Shown here piece after piece: positions 62,468 through 64,000 of a stretch of DNA of 64,000 nucleotides (position 1 is its first letter; every line of letters begins with the position of its first letter). The DNA comes from JAGQRJ01 sp041402045. GTDB taxonomy: Bacteria; Planctomycetota; J058. The translations under genes and the position numbers were made by a program. Location: positions 13,340-77,339 of the forward strand of contig JAWKSZ010000035.1 of assembly GCA_041402045.1 (NCBI GenBank), given 5' to 3'. The notes under the pieces were generated by a model. It was given only the letters and a program-made list of their open reading frames with translations. It searched no databases and was not told where the DNA came from.

Positions 62468-62562
62468 GAGAGAAACACGGAAGACACGGAAGGCACGGAA
62501 GTCCCGCGGACCGAGAACTCACCCGTGTGGGACACACCAGACACGGAAGCTCCGCCCTGGGG
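62468..62562. repeat. Copy E of the dispersed ACACGGAAG repeat
   Basis: GAGAGAAACACGGAAGACAC continues as GGAAGGCACGGAAGTCCCGC; about 31 nt later AGACACGGAAGCTCCGCC follows. It is the best-preserved copy and lies between the ABC exporter and the MFS gene, in a gap without coding sequence. Confidence 0.6.
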
Positions 62563-62627
62563 AGGACGTGCGCCCCGGGTTGCTACTCTAGGCTGCCCCG
62601 AGGCTCTCGCCCCGCCCGCCCGGGACC

Positions 62628-62633
62628 TATACT
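62628..62633 (+). promoter_or_regulatory. Candidate -10 hexamer TATACT
   Basis: It lies 16 nt before the GTG of the MFS gene, within CGGGACCTATACTCCCGGG. The flanking CGGGA/TCCCG pair makes a small dyad. Confidence 0.35.
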
Positions 62634-62649
62634 CCCGGGCCGAGGCGCC

Positions 62650-63906
62650 GTGAATCGTTACCTGAGCTTCGTCGCCGCCGAGTGGCGGTTCCTGGCCTTC
62701 GGGCTGGTGGTCACGCTCAGCTCGAGCTTCGGGCAGACGTTCTTCGTCTCGCTGTTCGCCGACGAGTTCAAGGCGACCTTCGCGCTCTCGAACTCGGGCT
62801 ACGGCGGGCTCTACTCGCTCGCGACCCTCGCCAGCGCGGCGTGCTTGACCTGGGCCGGGCGCAAGCTGGACGTCATGGACCTCAGGCGCTTCGCGGCGCT
62901 GATCGCGGTGGGGCTGACCCTCGCCTGCTGGTTGGTGGCCTCGGCCCAGCACGCGGTGTGGCTGGGGCTCGGGTTCTTCGGGCTGCGGCTGTTCGGCCAG
63001 GGGCTCATGAGCCACACCGGCATGACCTCCATGGCCCGCTACTACGAGGGGCGCCGAGCGACGGCCATGAGCGTGGCGAGCCTGGGGTTCGCCCTGGGCG
63101 AGGGGGTGCTGCCCAAGCTCGTGCTCGGCGCGCTGGTCGCCCAGTGGCTGACCTGGCGCGAGGCCTGGGGGCTCAACGGCGCGGTGCTGCTCGCGCTGCA
63201 GATCCCGCTGGTGGCCTGGCTGCTCAAGGGGCACACCGAGCGGCACCAGGCCTTCGAGGCGCGCACGGCGGAGGAGGCTAAGGACACGACCCGCACCTTC
63301 CGCCGCCGGCAGTGGACGCGGGGCGAGGTGCTCAAGGACCCCGTGTTCTACATGCTGCTCCCAGCGGTGCTCTGCAACGGCTTCGTGCTCACCGGGGTCC
63401 TGTTCCACCAGCTCCTGCTGATCGAGCAGAAGGGCTGGAGCAAGGAGCTCCTCGGGACCTGCTTCGTGGTGTTCGCGGTGGTGCGGGTGGCGAGCTCGCT
63501 CTTGACCGGGCCCGTGGTGGACAAGCTGGGGAGCGTGCGCCTGCTGCCGACCTTCCTCCTGCCCCTGTCCCTGGGCCTTGGCGCCGTGGCGGTCAGCGAC
63601 CGCGAGCTGGCGCTGGTGGCCCTGTTCGCGGGCTCGGGGCTGAGCATTGGCTTCGGCGCCAACGTGACCGGCGCCATGTGGGCCGACGTCTACGGGGTGC
63701 TGCACCTGGGGGCGATCCGCTCCATGGCGACGGCGGTCGCCGTGTTCGCGACCTCCCTCTCGCCGATCCTGCTCGGCGTGCTGTTCGACACCGGGCTCAC
63801 GGTCAGCACCGTGTGCTGGCTCCTGGGAGGCTACGTGGCGGGGGCGATCGTGCTCGTCGCGCTGGCGAGCCTGACCCTGCTCCGGCGCGCGAAGGAGGCG
63901 ACATGA
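62650..63906 (+). CDS. Major facilitator superfamily transporter
   Basis: The 418-residue protein has about twelve membrane helices. The first loop and second helix (SGYGGLYSLATLASAACLTWAGRKLDVMDLRR) carry the G-x-x-x-D-(R/K)-x-G-R-(R/K)-like A-motif in a modified form, GRKLD. The middle loop (HTERHQAFEARTAEEAKDTTRTFRRRQW) separates the two halves. The overall pattern fits the monocarboxylate/oxalate porter branch. The GTG start follows a hexamer at 16 nt. It overlaps the next gene (ATGA). Substrate unknown. Confidence 0.88.
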   Translation: MNRYLSFVAAEWRFLAFGLVVTLSSSFGQTFFVSLFADEFKATFALSNSGYGGLYSLATLASAACLTWAGRKLDVMDLRRFAALIAVGLTLACWLVASAQHAVWLGLGFFGLRLFGQGLMSHTGMTSMARYYEGRRATAMSVASLGFALGEGVLPKLVLGALVAQWLTWREAWGLNGAVLLALQIPLVAWLLKGHTERHQAFEARTAEEAKDTTRTFRRRQWTRGEVLKDPVFYMLLPAVLCNGFVLTGVLFHQLLLIEQKGWSKELLGTCFVVFAVVRVASSLLTGPVVDKLGSVRLLPTFLLPLSLGLGAVAVSDRELALVALFAGSGLSIGFGANVTGAMWADVYGVLHLGAIRSMATAVAVFATSLSPILLGVLFDTGLTVSTVCWLLGGYVAGAIVLVALASLTLLRRAKEAT

Positions 63907-64000
63907 GGTTCGTGGTCGCGGCGGTGCTCTTCGTGGCCGGGGTGGGCTGGGCCCAGGCTCCGGCCACGGGCGAGCTCGAGGTCCTGAGCTACAACGTGCA
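63903..64000 (+). CDS. Secreted endonuclease/exonuclease/phosphatase-family protein (start only)
   Basis: The ATG overlaps the MFS stop. A signal peptide (MRFVVAAVLFVAGVGWAQAP) is followed by GELEVLSYNV, the usual first strand of the EEP fold, where the Asn is part of the active site. The gene runs out of the window after 32 codons, so the family rests on that strand alone. Confidence 0.55.
   Translation, partial: MRFVVAAVLFVAGVGWAQAPATGELEVLSYNV

Overview
The window is one very GC-rich stretch of bacterial chromosome with tightly packed genes. It carries no rRNA, tRNA or CRISPR array that I can see, and no phage or plasmid functions. The cell is diderm: there is a beta-barrel protein ending in Phe, several lipoproteins, multihaem periplasmic cytochromes and many signal peptides. 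RING-like zinc fingers joined to glutamine-amidotransferase-like domains, Ser/Thr kinases, haem-bearing lipoproteins and an ECF sigma factor suggest Planctomycetota. A Myxococcota-like lineage is also possible; this is inference, since no rRNA is present to settle it.

Layout. 0-7.4 kb: a cupin, a MITE-like element, a secreted caspase-fold candidate, and an acyl-CoA carboxylase/acyl-CoA dehydrogenase operon. 7.4-12.2 kb: three overlapping secreted paralogues with faint secretin-like features, the third frameshifted. 12.2-19.4 kb: a ten-haem cytochrome coupled to an outer-membrane barrel, next to an intact haem lipoprotein and a decayed paralogue. 19.8-22.5 kb: a CpXC protein, a PGM1-like ATP-grasp ligase and a small unknown. 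22.6-32.1 kb: an ECF sigma factor plus three RING-TM-amidotransferase-like paralogues, interrupted by 1.6 kb of two palindrome-rich tandem arrays. 32.2-40.7 kb: a ParB-like protein with a histone-H1-like tail, a methyltransferase, two kinases (one with a nuclease-like N-terminus) and a zinc-finger membrane protein. 41-49 kb: SH3/LysM protein, methyltransferase, a four-gene operon with two NPGP-repeat lipoproteins and a diiron ferritin-like protein, HDAC-family deacetylase, parvulin. 49-58.6 kb: APH-fold kinase, Na+/Ca2+ exchanger, hydrolase, and a glycosyl transfer/asparagine synthase cluster. 58.7-64 kb: heterodimeric ABC exporter, MFS transporter and the start of a probable EEP-family nuclease/phosphatase.

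The best candidates for something new are (1) the ECF sigma factor with its RING-TM-amidotransferase-like partner, whose paralogues share an upstream 20-bp motif, and the satellite arrays above that operon; (2) the barrel/decahaem pair with neighbouring haem lipoproteins, which resembles an electron conduit; and (3) the NPGP-lipoprotein/diiron operon. A TAnnnT hexamer recurs 5-8 or 16-21 nt before many starts, which suggests many leaderless or short-leader mRNAs. Several genes are interrupted by single-base-type frameshifts, which may be real decay or assembly error.
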